A stretch of DNA of 64,000 nucleotides from Marthasterias glacialis. Lineage: Eukaryota; Echinodermata; Asteroidea; Forcipulatida; Asteriidae. The DNA lies in NCBI GenBank assembly GCA_911728455.2, contig OU452223.1:9694174-9758173 (forward strand). The letters run 5' to 3'. Both the position numbers and the translations under genes were made by a program. Numbering within the stretch: the first letter of the stretch is position 1; every line of letters begins with the position of its first letter. Shown here in pieces: positions 23,042-35,100 of the stretch. The notes beneath the pieces are model-generated. The model was not told where the DNA came from. It made no database searches and worked only from the letters and a program-made list of their open reading frames with translations.

Positions 23042-23820
23042 GAAGATTCAATTTCAAACAAACTTTTCAAAAAATTACAGAATTTCAGATGCAACTTGTT
23101 TTTTCAAATGATGGCTACATATGCACTACATGTAGCTGTACCATTTAATATCAAATTGAACTGTGTACATGTAAAGACTGTATACTTGCTATGTAGCCTG
23201 TACAGGAAGGGATTTGGTACATTGTACCATGCCGCTATGTACACACGCATGTAACAGGAATGCAACATTTCCTCGGATCAGCTGATTTCCTCGTTTTTCA
23301 CCTCACACTCATGCCATTGAAAATTAAAAAACACTGTACAAAGTCTTGTAAAGATTGGAATTTCCTCGTTCTTTTGTTAAGTCCAAGTTGCATGCCTGAC
23401 GTAAACTTCAAAATAAATTTTACTTGCATCACAACCTTGGGAAAGCAATTGTTTTTTGAAAAAATGAATTTTCAGTGCATGGAATTAGCCACTCGTGTAA
23501 ACGACTGTGATATTAGTTGTTGAATGGTGGAAATGGGGATTTTAATTTCAGGCCAGTGTGTGAAATCAAACGCGTGATACATGTTTGTCCTGTCACTTTT
23601 GTACTTTTATTGAGATGATTAATCTGTGGCAGATGTGGAACTTCCTTACGTTGTAGATTTGTCATTTTGGATTTAACTTGTTGGCAGTGTTCAGGGTACC
23701 TGTTCAGGATGATAATCACCTGTCTAAAAATGTGGTCTGTACAAAACAACATGAAATTTTAATCTACCATGCACCAAAGGTTGTGTTCTGTTTAGAAACG
23801 AACACATTTGTAACATGTCA
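23042..23820. other. Intergenic, no recognised element
   Basis: AT-rich, with TACATGTA words near 23125-23245. No exon or repeat family was identified. Confidence 0.4.
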
Positions 23821-24008
23821 TTAACACAGGCCTCGATCTTAAGAAAAACGGGGGCAGGTCTTTGCTGGCCAAATCAAAGAAATTATACAAGGGTATGCTG
23901 GCCAAGTTGGTAGTAACAGTGCAATTTTTCTGAAGGGCATGCTGGCCAACTTAACAGGGCATGAGGCCAATGGCCTCGGTGGCCTTGGTTAAGATCAAGG
24001 CCTGTTAA
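23821..24008. mobile_element. 188-bp MITE with GGCCTCGATCTTAA ends
   Basis: Left TTAACACAGGCCTCGATCTT and right AAGATCAAGGCCTGTTAA are inverted copies (about 18 bp, 2-nt indel). The interior repeats GGGCATGCTGGCCAA and TGCTGGCCAA words. Confidence 0.7.
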
Positions 24009-24320
24009 CAATTAGTATACTGATAAAGGGAAATTATATCATTGGTATTTGGAAGGTCCGTACATTTGTTTCACCGAACATAATTGTAATAAACCATAAA
24101 ACTAACCCGTGAAAACTTCATTTCAAAAGGTGGTAGCCTTTTTGAGATGTTGGCGAAATTCTGGAGTGGCTATTTCCATGCAGAGGAAGAATCCGTAACC
24201 AAACGAAACCCGTTTTGTTCTTCAGAATGAAACAAACTGCATTTTTCTTTATAATGAAATAACACCCGGCGGAACGATTTCACTGGATACTTTGGAGAGA
24301 TGTACTTTCAGTCAAGTAAG

Positions 24321-24847
24321 TTAAAGATGCATTGCCCGATTTTGGGCCAAAGGATTAAAAAATCAATTTCATTGAGCGAACGAATTAAAAAAGTTTATAT
24401 GTTTGTGTAACAAAAAATATAAAAAACTAAGAATTCTGATATCTGGAACTCGAGATAGAACACTTTTAAGTTTCCGCGGGCATTTGCCGACTTCAATTTG
24501 ATTGGTTTCCCAACGGCCAATCAGAAGAATCCGCAAGTAATGAATATTCATGATTCCCAGCGGCCGATGCTCTCAACGGCCCACACGGCTTGCTGTGTGT
24601 GCGTGTACATACAATGTACATGGTGTATAACAACAGAGTTCACGATCTGATCCTGAGGATTAAAAGGCTGGCCCAGCCTTTTATTCATTTACGTTTTTAA
24701 TTAACTGCCACTAATCCTTGACAGATTTTTTCGTTCAAAGTATCAAATGAAAGTTCATAACTTTTTCTACTCCGTAAAATTAGCAATTAGAAAGATAAAC
24801 CTATTTTTTACCCCCAAATCAGACTGAAATCAGGCAATGCATCTTAA
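24321..24847. mobile_element. 527-bp element with AAGATGCATTGCCCGATTT ends
   Basis: Left TTAAAGATGCATTGCCCGAT and right ATCAGGCAATGCATCTTAA form about 21-bp terminal inverted repeats. No transposase is visible. The 60-codon minus-strand frame inside has no recognised similarity. Confidence 0.75.
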
Positions 24848-24956
24848 TGGCCTCAAATTGTTTCGACCCTAGCAAAGTCTTTCTCAAATGCTAAATGAAA
24901 CAGTTGGACTTTACACAAGGAAAGCTCATGTTAAGATGGTACAAGAACTGATTGTC

Positions 24957-25185
24957 TTAACCAGTTGCCGCTGGGTTTCTTTTTTTTTTGTCCCGTCCCC
25001 CTGGCACGATTCTTTTGGCGGAATTGCCGGAATCATTTTTCTTTTGAGAGTAATGCTGGCACAAAGAAGCCCTGACTTGACAATGCCAAGAGAACAAAGA
25101 ATCTCTTTTTTGGATCGTCCGTTTTGTTTAAATGTCTAATTCAGGCACCGTAAATTGCAAAACATCGGCCGATACGTTGTGGAGA
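24957..25185 (+). repeat. Dispersed repeat R2, partial copy
   Basis: Begins TTAACCAGTTGCCGCTGGG, as in 37147-37650, and contains GGAATTGCCGGAATCAT and GCAAAACATCGGCCGATAC. It abuts an R4 copy. Confidence 0.6.
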
Positions 25186-25189
25186 CGGA

Positions 25190-25860
25190 GGCAATGGTCT
25201 CCATGCCCCTGGTCATTGCCTTGGTGCCCCTTGATACACAGATGTACTATGTGGGTCATTCCATATTTTCCAATATTATCATTTTTGTTTGAATCATTTT
25301 ATTTGGGTTTTGAAAGTATTTTAAAAAGTTTCAAATCCTTCCCACACCATCTTACGTGATATTTTTGCTAATATTCTTAAAAATTCAGGGTAACAATGTA
25401 ACAGGGACACCATGCTTGTAGTTTTCAATATTATGGAAGTAATAAACAAATGTTCGACAGAAACTTGACGCCAAATCCATGAAAAAATAACTTCATGCAT
25501 GGCTATTAAGGTTCACATGGCGGAGAAAATTAAGGATATATTTCACGATGTAACATCAGTGCAAGCACTGTATCATATTTATCTTACACCTCAGTAATTA
25601 AGTAAAACCTTGTTATGATTCATGCTTGGTGTAATTTATACTATGTAAACCAAGATTTACGAAGTAGACTTCGTGAAAAAGCGTCATAGTCATGAATAGG
25701 TGGTAACGATGTAACAAATGGTGTCCCTAGTGTTCCACCTTCATGGAATGACCCACATGTAAAATCTACAAATAAATTTAAAATTTCCCTTTTTGAGGTG
25801 CCTTTTACTATAAAGGAAAAAACTGCCTGCCCTTGCAAAATTGAAGTACTTATCAGGCCT
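25190..25860 (+). repeat. Repeat R4 copy split by a MITE insertion
   Basis: R4 sequence (GGTCATTGCCTTGGTGCCCC) runs to about 25248 and resumes at about 25758 with TTTCCCTTTTTGAGGTGCCT and TGCCCTTGCAAAATTGAAG. The middle part is the element described at 25249-25757. The order shows that R4 was in place first. Confidence 0.6.
25249..25757. mobile_element. 509-bp MITE with ATGTGGGTCATTCCAT ends, inserted in R4
   Basis: Left ATGTGGGTCATTCCATATTT and right CATGGAATGACCCACAT are inverted copies of about 16 bp. The interior is AT-rich without a transposase frame. Confidence 0.75.
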
Positions 25861-26352
25861 TACACCATAACCAACCCGTGGAAATTGGAAGTTCAAATTT
25901 AGTTATAAATGTTTTCTGGGGTGATATGTTGAAGTCTGTCAGTGATGGTAACAAACTCCAACCGTTAAAGTCACTAATTTAAACAAAAACGATATTCAGA
26001 AAACCAGCGTTTTGATTCCTTTTGGTATATAGTGTGGAGTTGCTATATATTTGAATTACCATGGAATTGGAATTGCCCAGAGTAGTTCTCTGGAGGATTA
26101 TGATCGGTGAGCTTCTAGATAGAAGCTAATCCATATTTGATTTGATAATCTACCAACCCTGTACTAATTGTCGGATGATGACGGGTCTGATAATGTAATG
26201 CTCAGTACAGCATAGGCTGAGGCATGGATGATAGTCTTGGTTTCAAGACGCTCCTGTTGCATAGTCACGGGGGAAAAAAAACATATCACCGAAAAAAATG
26301 TACATCGCTAGAGGGCGCTATCATTTCAGTACCAGCTATCACCCCATGAATG

Positions 26353-26452
26353 GCTATCACAGAAGCTTATTTTAGAGCGACACAGATCGTAAAAATGGTA
26401 GCACCCGCTAGCACTAGCAGTGAGTCAAGTGAATCTAATAACATAGAGAAAG
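26353..26452 (+). promoter_or_regulatory. Possible 5' exon upstream of gene 2
   Basis: An ATG at 26395 opens MVAPASTSSESSESNNIEK and reaches a good donor (GAGAAAG, then GTAACA at 26453) in phase 1. The next strong acceptor downstream is at 29027 (a long pyrimidine tract, then CCCTTAG). Joining them keeps a frame open to TGA 29132-29134, giving a product of about 54 residues that overlaps the proposed gene 2 start in another frame. This may be an untranslated first exon with an upstream ORF, a separate short protein, or chance. Confidence 0.3.
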
Positions 26453-26639
26453 GTAACAATAAAACGCATAATGACGTCTTGCACCAAGACTACATGGATG
26501 AAGGCAACCAAATTGATTATGCAAACCCAGGTTCACTGAGCTGCATTAAAAACAGAAAACATAATTCTTACATTTTGTACAAGGGGAACTTTCAACAAGC
26601 TGAGGATACACACGTACCCATTTGTACGGGGATTTGAAT

Positions 26640-27544
26640 CTCTTCAGATCAGACTCTGCAATGTGCTGTACATACAAAATGTACAATACAGTGTACGCAT
26701 TACAACGCATAATTCATATGTTGTGATTGGTATCATGTAAGGCCCTTTCATTTCACGGAAATGAATTGGCCAGTAACGTATGGATTATACATTCAGTAAA
26801 CCATTTCCCTTGTATTAGCATCGAACAGGATGTCATACATGTCATACAATTCAAAAATCACCATTGGCCATGTTGGCTGCTTACTGTTAGCAATCAGTGT
26901 GCACAAAACACACTTACAATACATGTAGTCTAAATACTTTGCTATTCATTGCTGGATGAAATCATTCCCCGACATTGTAGGCCTATAAAAATTATAAATT
27001 TATACGTCAATCACATCAAAATGTAAGTGTTGAGTTTTTACACAGATCTTTGCACAGATTTAGTATGACATTATTATTAATTTTTTTACATACATGTAGT
27101 ATGAAAATGTAGATCTGATCATCTCTTGTGTGTTCATGTTTTACAGTACTGTAATTGTCTAATCTTGTACAACACTAATTTTCAGTGTTAGCTTACATTC
27201 TTTGAGTTACATTTTACAAGTATTCCATTGTCTATGTTTTATTTCAAACCTTTTCGTGAAAACAACTTTTTTATAGATTAGTTTCGTTTTATAATAAACC
27301 CATGTCTATCCCTAATGCAATGTACTACTTGTGATGCTGGACATCTGTTGGCTTATTTAAATACATTAAATGTCACTACCTATTGACATTTCCAACACCT
27401 TGAAGTCAAGAGACTTCAAACAGTTGGATGAAAGAATGCACACAGGGGTGTTCGTACTGTACAAGTGTACTAAATTCTCATTAGGTTGATTACATGAGGT
27501 ACTGTGCATGTATTTTCAAGTCAAGACGAACAGTCATTTCCATA
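26640..27544. other. Intergenic, no recognised element
   Basis: AT-rich, with ACATGTAG words and no supportable exon or repeat. Confidence 0.4.
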
Positions 27545-27712
27545 ACCAATGGGGAGACTTTTGGACGGTCCCTTTTCACAGTTCTCACCGGTAGTACGCA
27601 TACTCAGAGAACTACACGGGCACGACTGAGCATGTGTGCACATGCTCGGAACTGTCAAAAAGACCATTGTGTCTGGTGCCGCCAGCGTCTCAATAGTCTG
27701 CCATTGTAATTT
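27545..27712. mobile_element. MITE related to 39505-39638
   Basis: Starts CAATGGGGAGACTTTTGGAC and ends GCCAGCGTCTCAATAGTCTG, then CCATTGTAA. These are inverted imperfect ends like those of the 134-bp palindromic element at 39505-39638 (GGAGACTTTTGAGACG). Confidence 0.6.
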
Positions 27713-27963
27713 ACACTAAACACATAAATGAATTACAGTGTACAAATGAATTAAAGAATTTGAACAATATTGAACAACTTTTTCACAGTTCTCACCGGTA
27801 GTACGCATACTCAGAACTACACAGGCATGACTGAGCATGTGTGCGCATGCTCAGAACTGTAAAAAAGGACCGTTGTGTCGGCTGCCGCCAGCGTCTCAAA
27901 AGTCTCCAATTGTATACATAAATGATTTACAGTGTACAAATGAATTAAAGAATTGAACAATAT
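27573..27963 (+). repeat. Local tandem duplication, unit about 207 bp
   Basis: TTTTCACAGTTCTCACCGGT begins both 27573 and 27780. The copies continue through AGTACGCATACTCAGA, CCGCCAGCGTCTCAA and a shared tail with ACAGTGTACAAATGAATTAA. The duplication copied most of a MITE and its right flank, so the second MITE copy lacks its left end. Confidence 0.85.
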
Positions 27964-27965
27964 TT

Positions 27966-28761
27966 TGAAACTTATGCTGCACTTGAGTGTATTTCAGTAT
28001 CAATCACTCTGTAGTCTGCAACCATCCTTCCTCCATGGTTTAGAATTAACCAAAAGAACTATTGAAACTCTTTTAATTGTAATGATGGATACATCTTTTA
28101 ATCACTTGGGTATTATTGTACATATTCAGGTTTTCAGTACAAGCTCATGAATTAGGATTTTGTTTTACAATTCATCAATCCTTCCTCAAAATGATAATGT
28201 CATTGCTGTTGGGACAAATTTCTCAGATAATCGATGTTTGTTCATTTCTCTATGGTACAAATACATTGTACAATCAAGTGGTTCGAATTATTCCACTTTC
28301 TGTTGCTGAAAAGGCTTGTTTAGGGATCCATAAAAACATGTGATGCATATCAATGAACATGTTCGAAGTTCAAAGGTGTCTTAAGCTACATATATGCAAC
28401 ATATGTAAATGTACATGAACTATATTGTAAACAATTTATGTACTGTACATGTACACACATGCATAATTGATGTTAAATTTTGCATTCTATGGATTTACAT
28501 GTACTCAAGAGCGCTCAAGCTCCTGAAATTCAACTTGATAGCAGTGTATCTCTTTCCATTTAAAAAACACTTCCTTTAACTCTTGCCAATCGATAACAGG
28601 AACATAACAATATCAAAGGAAGGATGACTTAATCTGCAAAGTACATAATATGTACATGTACATGTATATATTTTGTTTTGTTTTCAGTTTACATGACGTG
28701 TATGTTCTGCCCTTTGTTTTATATACATTTGGTCATAGTAGTAGCGTTATATAACATGTAT
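27966..28761. other. Intergenic, no recognised element
   Basis: AT-rich sequence with TACATGTA-type words near 28430-28510 and 28645-28670. No exon was identified. Confidence 0.4.
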
Positions 28762-28905
28762 AAGGACTGGTATTTCATCTTTGAGAGAGCAAGGCCATTT
28801 TCAATTTTCGAAGGGAACCTCCATCAGAAAATCTGGGAAAACTTTTGAAGGGGCACCAAGGCCAAGACCAGGGCAACAGAAGCCATGGCCTCCGTGGTTT
28901 TCAGG
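28762..28905 (-). repeat. Dispersed repeat R4 (minus orientation)
   Basis: Reverse-complement match to 9990-10145: TTTCATCTTTGAGAGAGCAA, AAGGGGCACCAAGGCCAAG and CAGAAGCCATGGCCTCCGTG. Confidence 0.7.
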
Positions 28906-29027
28906 TAATTGCTGGTCTGCATGGTGTAATAGGGAGAGTATGAGCACACAACACTGTGCACTCCACAAAAAAACCAGGAAGTACTAATACTATTCTCTCT
29001 TGCTCTGTTTCTTGTTTATGCCCTTAG

Positions 29028-29102
29028 ATGTAGTTTTGTACGTTGAACCTCCGATCCTTGTTGACAATACGTCTTCACTCGTTCGTGCCCGCTTGTCCAG
29101 TA
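29028..29102 (+). promoter_or_regulatory. Gene 2 leader with start-stop uORF
   Basis: A strong acceptor (pyrimidine tract at about 28994-29023, then CCCTTAG ending at 29027) suggests an exon beginning at 29028. Its first six bases are ATGTAG, a minimal AUG-stop uORF. The main ATG at 29103 has G at -3 and G at +4. An in-frame TAG at 29031 excludes an upstream extension of the main frame within this exon. Confidence 0.45.
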
Positions 29103-32100
29103 ATGGCATCCCCAGAGACCTCATTGATCTCTGACCTTGAGGAGCAGCTCAAGAGCGAGACATCCATCTTAGACCAGCTGGTGCAAGGTGACAAGAAGTT
29201 GGACCTGTTTCTCCGGAGCCTCATACACACCGCTGGTTCAGGAGGTACATAGATGTAGTCAGGGTTCGAACCCGGGCCTGGCTGGTTGCTGGATGCAAGA
29301 ACTGTTTGTTGCATCGTGAGCACCAGTTTGGTTTGGGTTTAATGTAAGCCTGTGTGTTTATGGTTATTTTTGTAAACGTGTAACCGTTTCTGAAACGGTC
29401 AGTTACACGTGTAACCGTCTGTTTCAGAAACAAAATTTGAGTTGAAAAAAAAAAACATTTACTCGACGACGGCAAAACATTGAGCCGTCATCACAACATT
29501 TTGACTTTGAGCAATCACCCCGCAAAAAAAACCCCAAAACAAACTACTCTTTCCATTCATCCAGGGTATCCCAAATGTTATCATTTTAGCAAAATAAAGC
29601 CTACATGTTGCGCAGTTTCTGGTAATCGAGCTGCACTTGCCGAGGAACTTGCTCCGCTCACCATGCTTTCGACTTGTGTCGGCAGTATATCAATATATTT
29701 CGTGCTTGTGTGCATCAACATTATTTTGGGGGAAAAAATGTGCTTACACAAACACCCGCCGTCAACTTTAAAGAAAAACACCTGTGAAGTAATGAAAGAT
29801 TGTGTTGATGCGGCTATAATAGTCGCTGACCAGAAGTTAGGATTTGGGAGTTTAAAAGTCATCAATTTTCAGCTCTCACTTGTGGCTCAGACAATTTGAA
29901 TGCTCTATAAATTTCACATTTGATAATCATCAACCACCACAACTTGTAAAAGTTAATGCAATGGTTTGTTTGTTTGATTTATTTTTTTTTATTTCGGTCA
30001 CTTAAAGTAAAATTGTGTCCCTCAAAATAGTTCCCTCAAAGTAATATTGAATTCCCTCAAAATAATACTTCATTTCCCTCTTAACTGCTTAATAATATTT
30101 GGTTCCCTCAAAAATGAATATTTTGAGGGAAAAAATTAATATTTCAAAACAATGTTACGTTCCCTTAAAATGAAACATTATTTCGTTCCCGCAAAAATTT
30201 ATTTCATTCTCTCGAAATATTATTTCAAAATACAAACAAAAACATAGCAAAATTTTATTTTGAGGGAACGAGATATTATGTCGAGGGAACGAAATATTAT
30301 TTTGTTCACTTGAAACAATATTTTGTTCCCTCAAAATAAAATATTATTCTGTTCCCTTGAAATAACATTTTGTTCCCTTGCAATAATATTTTGTTCCCTC
30401 GAAAGAACATTTTGAGGGAATGAAATAAAACAAAAAAAACATGTCTCTTTTACAGGCTCCATATCAGAGTGATTGTGCAAAGATAGGTGATGTTTGAAGC
30501 TTTGCATGGTGTGGGAAATAGGAAGAAACTATTACTAGTAAGCTTGCGGGTACAACCATATAAAAATAACTCTTTTGTGAGATGTGTTGGCTCTGAAAAG
30601 AGCCGGTGTGGTCTCGACGTTTCGAACAGTATACTCTGAAGACGATCAGAGTATACTGTTCGAAACGTCGAGACCACATCGGCTCTTTTCAGAGCCAACA
30701 CATCTCACAAAAGAGTTATTTTTACATGGTTGTACCCGCAAGCTTACTAGTAATAGTTTCTTCCTACATGCAAAGATATTTTTAAAGCAGATTTGTGCCA
30801 TACATGTACATGTACCTTCAAGTCCCTCACCCCTTGAAATTAATAGGAAATTTTGATTTATTTTGGTTTGTATTGCGATACTCCAATGGATGTTTCCTTT
30901 GCGAGAATAAAATTGGCATAGCCCTTTCAAAGATAAAATAGACCGATTGCGCGACCAATGTTTACATGTCATCACGTGACCTGTAGTGGGTACTACGTCA
31001 TCTCAGCTGATGGCAAACTACGTGCAAATACATGCTGTGACTGACAGTCACACCAACAGTCTCTGGTACAAACTCTGGTATGTTTTTCACAGATTTCGAG
31101 AAAGTAAAGCCTTCATCAAATAAGCAAATGCAACAATCATCATGTACCGTACCGCACTTTCCTATGGACGACGTCGTGTTTGTTTACACTTAATACCCAC
31201 TACAGGTCACGTGACATGGGTCGCCCAATCGGTCTATTATTCCAGGCCTGCGTCCATACAAAATGCTCTCTAAAACAAATGCCCTGAAATTTTTCAGAAA
31301 CTTTGTCACCACTGTGTGGTCGGCGTCGCACAGTTCCAGGGAAACGTTTGTCTTCAGCTTGTTAAAGCTACTACAACGTGTACATGTAGGTTTTAATTTA
31401 ACAAAATGATAAAAAGTTCATGTAGGATTACCCTGGAGGAACTAAAGGATTATTTTACAGTATAACTGTATCTTTTCAGACAGTGATCATCACTTTGATC
31501 TCAAGCAACACCAGAGAAAATACACCATAAGGGCCATGTCACACGAGGCAATTTACAGGCAACCAGTTCCAGGCAATCTCCAAGAAAAGGCATGAATTCA
31601 CATTTGAACCTTTGCCTAATTTTCTTGAGGATTGTAAGACGATGTCAGAAAAATAACCCCTGTGCTCCCAAAGTGTTTCTTTTGCATGCGCTGCAGTTGG
31701 TTGTCTCCAAGTTGCCAATAAAAATTGCCCTGTTTGACATGGCCCTTAGATAATTGATGTTTTTATACTTTTGAAAGGCATATAAGCCACGTCTTATTCG
31801 CAGACAAATACTGTAGACCTTTTCAGCAATCTGGCCATACGTAGCCGCTGCCAAAGCCGTTAATGCGGACACTGCCTCAGTCTGGAAATGGTTTATAAAT
31901 GTTTTTGTTCACAGCCGATCACACAAGTATGTGCGATGTACATTGGCTACTTGATTAAATAATGTTAGGGTGCATACATGCAGACACCTTTGAAAGCATA
32001 TAATCTGTGCCTCCTGGAATAAATGCACAACCTCTTCATGATGCTTGTTGGGTGAAAGCCTGCATCTTTCTGTCTGTATACCTTAGGTGTGGCGCCATTA

Positions 32101-35100
32101 ATTCCCCATAAACCTGTTCAGTCTATAACCCTACATTTATTACCATACGCTTATCTGTTAAACCCTAGCGCATGGGACAATTCTGTCTGTCGTTCTTTAA
32201 TTTTTCAAGTTGTTCATCCCTTATGAACGACGTCGGGAAGAGGATTATATTTTCGGCAGCTGCCTGATTTTCTCGTACATGTACATATCATTATCCTGAG
32301 GACATTTGATAATTAACCAGATTCATGAGCTTAACCTCCATAGTAAAATAGTACCTGATGCTTCCCTCGGGCCTGATTAATGGAGGCAATTAATGGAGGC
32401 AATTGCCTCCATGCCCCTGGTCATTGCATTGGCGCCCCTTGAAATGTAATATACATATGTACAGTCCAAATTGTTGTTTTCCTCGTAGAGAAAAAAGTGC
32501 ATTGCCCTTGCAAGATGGACAGTACATGCAGAGAAACATTGGTAATTGTCTCAAAGACCAGGGGTGGATTTTACAAAACTAGTCCTACACTTAAGAATAG
32601 TCCTGACGTATGACTAGTCATATAAGTTTAGACTACATGTAGTTGTTCATCCTAACTCAAGATAAGACTAGTCCTAGCGCTTTGTGAAATCCACACCTGG
32701 ATCCGCACTTTATTTGACTCAACAACTCTGTGAAAAATTTAACTTAATTGGTCATCAGAGTCCCAAGAAATAGCCTCTGAAGTAAAAAAAAAAACTAAAA
32801 AAACTAATAGGCCTGTTTTTTTTTCACTGTTTTCAAACAATGGGTTTTGGACTTACATGTAATTGTTTTACTCATTTCTCAAAAACTATGGCATTTCGAA
32901 CAAAAATATTTTATGGGAAGTACATGTATAGGCTAAGTTTTCCACCATGACCATCTTTATACAGTGAAAGAGACATGCACACTGTGTACATGTATCTGTG
33001 AACATTTATGTTTTCAATCTTGCCAATGCTCTGCACACCCCTTATAAACAATCAAGTTCCATGTGGCAAGCCACCTATCGGGCAAATCAGACATGATTCT
33101 GGAAAATTACATGTGAAATGGGGGTTAGAGACAATAATCTAAGTTCAAAATGTTGACATGGTTGAGGGCCTTTTATTTGTCTCATGTGTTCATCCACATG
33201 TAACTATGATGAAAATAGTAATACGGCGTTTTTGTTATTCTTCAGATGATGTATTTTTGATTATGTAATGGTGTTTGTCACATGCTCTGTTACAGAGGCT
33301 GACCTATCATAAGTTTCATATCATATTGTTGTACAATAGATAAAGGTGATGTCGATCTAATGGACAAAGTAAATTAATTTAGAGTTTTACATACACTGTA
33401 CATGTACTGTACATGTACATTGTACACATGTACATGCATGCAGGCCAGATACTTTCTTGTAAAATCAAAGCATTTTCCAAGGGCACTTCTACATGTATGA
33501 GGGAAGTTTTAAGTTTCTGCTAGAAAAGTCAAGGAACACAAAGGCAATAACCAGGGGCATGGAGGCAATTGCCTCCATTTTCCCTGTGAAGTATCAGTTT
33601 TAATTCATGCCATAAAAAAGATCTTGGAATAAAATAACTGGTTGCCACCAGATGGCGTACACTGTAAAAAGATATCATTATTTTCTGAGCCAGCAAACGG
33701 GTGACGTCAGTTTGGAATTTATGTGTGAAATTCGAAGTCCGGAACAAAGGTTGCCTGGACATTCCACTACTGAGTGTGCACAGAGCACGCACTTGCCGTG
33801 TACTGATTTGTTTCACCCATACAAAGAAGACAGATGGGGCTGAATGTTTTGCCAATGTTCACCCATTATGCGGGGGTTGTAGTGCAATCCCAAATTCCAG
33901 ACCTTTGTCCTTTTGTTCTAAGAAGAGGATTACGAAACAAAGAGAGGATTCCAACGCTGTTTATTCATTGTAATTTGGCTCAATGGAGGTAAATTCAGAG
34001 TGAACCCAGTTTCCAGCCTTGGTTCCGGCTTGAGGAACAATCCTCGGCCAAGCATGTAGCTAATGGCCAAGTTTATGTAATTCACATTTAAATTCAACAT
34101 TTTTCAATAGAGAATCAATTTTTTTTTTAAATATTCGTTCATTGCATTCCTAATTGTTTACTGCCTTTTGGTAGTTTTTATTGTTAGCTGGGATCTATGG
34201 GAGATCAGTGAGTATTTCTTACTGAATGGATCACCCAGGATAAATAAGAAAATAAATAAATATCTTGGTGCTTCAAATCTCTTGGCTTTGTCAAATCAAG
34301 GTTTCTTTGTTCCAGCATTACTATAAAAACAAAATGGTTCTGGCAGTTCTGCGAACATATTCTCGTCAGGCTGGACGAGGACAAAATGGAAGATCCTCGG
34401 GGGCAACTGGTTTTAAAGGGAGATGGATTTTTTTACGAGTATGACTTGTTTTATGAGGGTATCTGTTAGGATACTCTGCCTTGTCTCTCAAAATGCATTG
34501 AGCGTTACATGTTTGTAGGAATATATTACCTTCAAAACATTAAGGAGTTGTATTTTAATTTTTCAATCGACTTGTTTTACGAGGTTATTTTTTTGTAATC
34601 TGCCATGTCTCTCAAATGCATTGGGCATTACGTACAATTTACTGGTACACATTGCAATCCAATTTGATGGATATCCGATATACATGTATAAAAAAAATGT
34701 ACCTTCATGACATTGATGCACTGTATACATGTACGTGTACTGTATATTTCCTGAAATTCTTTAATTTGGATCACCAGCAGGGAATTCTTGGGAAACCTTC
34801 ACTGAGAAATGCACAGACTTCAGCTGTCCAAACACAACGCAGTCTTTGGCTTGGTTGATGCCTGTAGCTGTGCGGTATTTTGGACATCATTATGGCAATT
34901 CATTTTTGGACAGCAGGCCAGTCCAACATTGTGCATATGTACATGTATTATTCAGTACATTGTGTGTTTGATTTACTGCGAAAAGCTGATACAAGAATAA
35001 CTTAACACAGTTTTCAAAAACGTTTAATTCAATTACTGTAGTACTTGTGTATGTACATTTCATTATAATTAAAACTTTAACTATCATGTTCTTTCTTAAA

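Noticed and set aside
26350..26637. Full 95-codon plus frame as a gene
   Set aside because: Only the part up to the donor at 26453 looks plausible; beyond it the frame runs through intron-like sequence.
29480..29899. 139-codon plus frame
   Set aside because: The opposite strand is equally open, there is no recognisable domain and no fitting splice borders; it lies inside gene 2 intron 1.
30584..30975. Paired 83-109 codon frames on both strands
   Set aside because: They mirror one another because the region is a palindrome; no splice sites or domains support coding.
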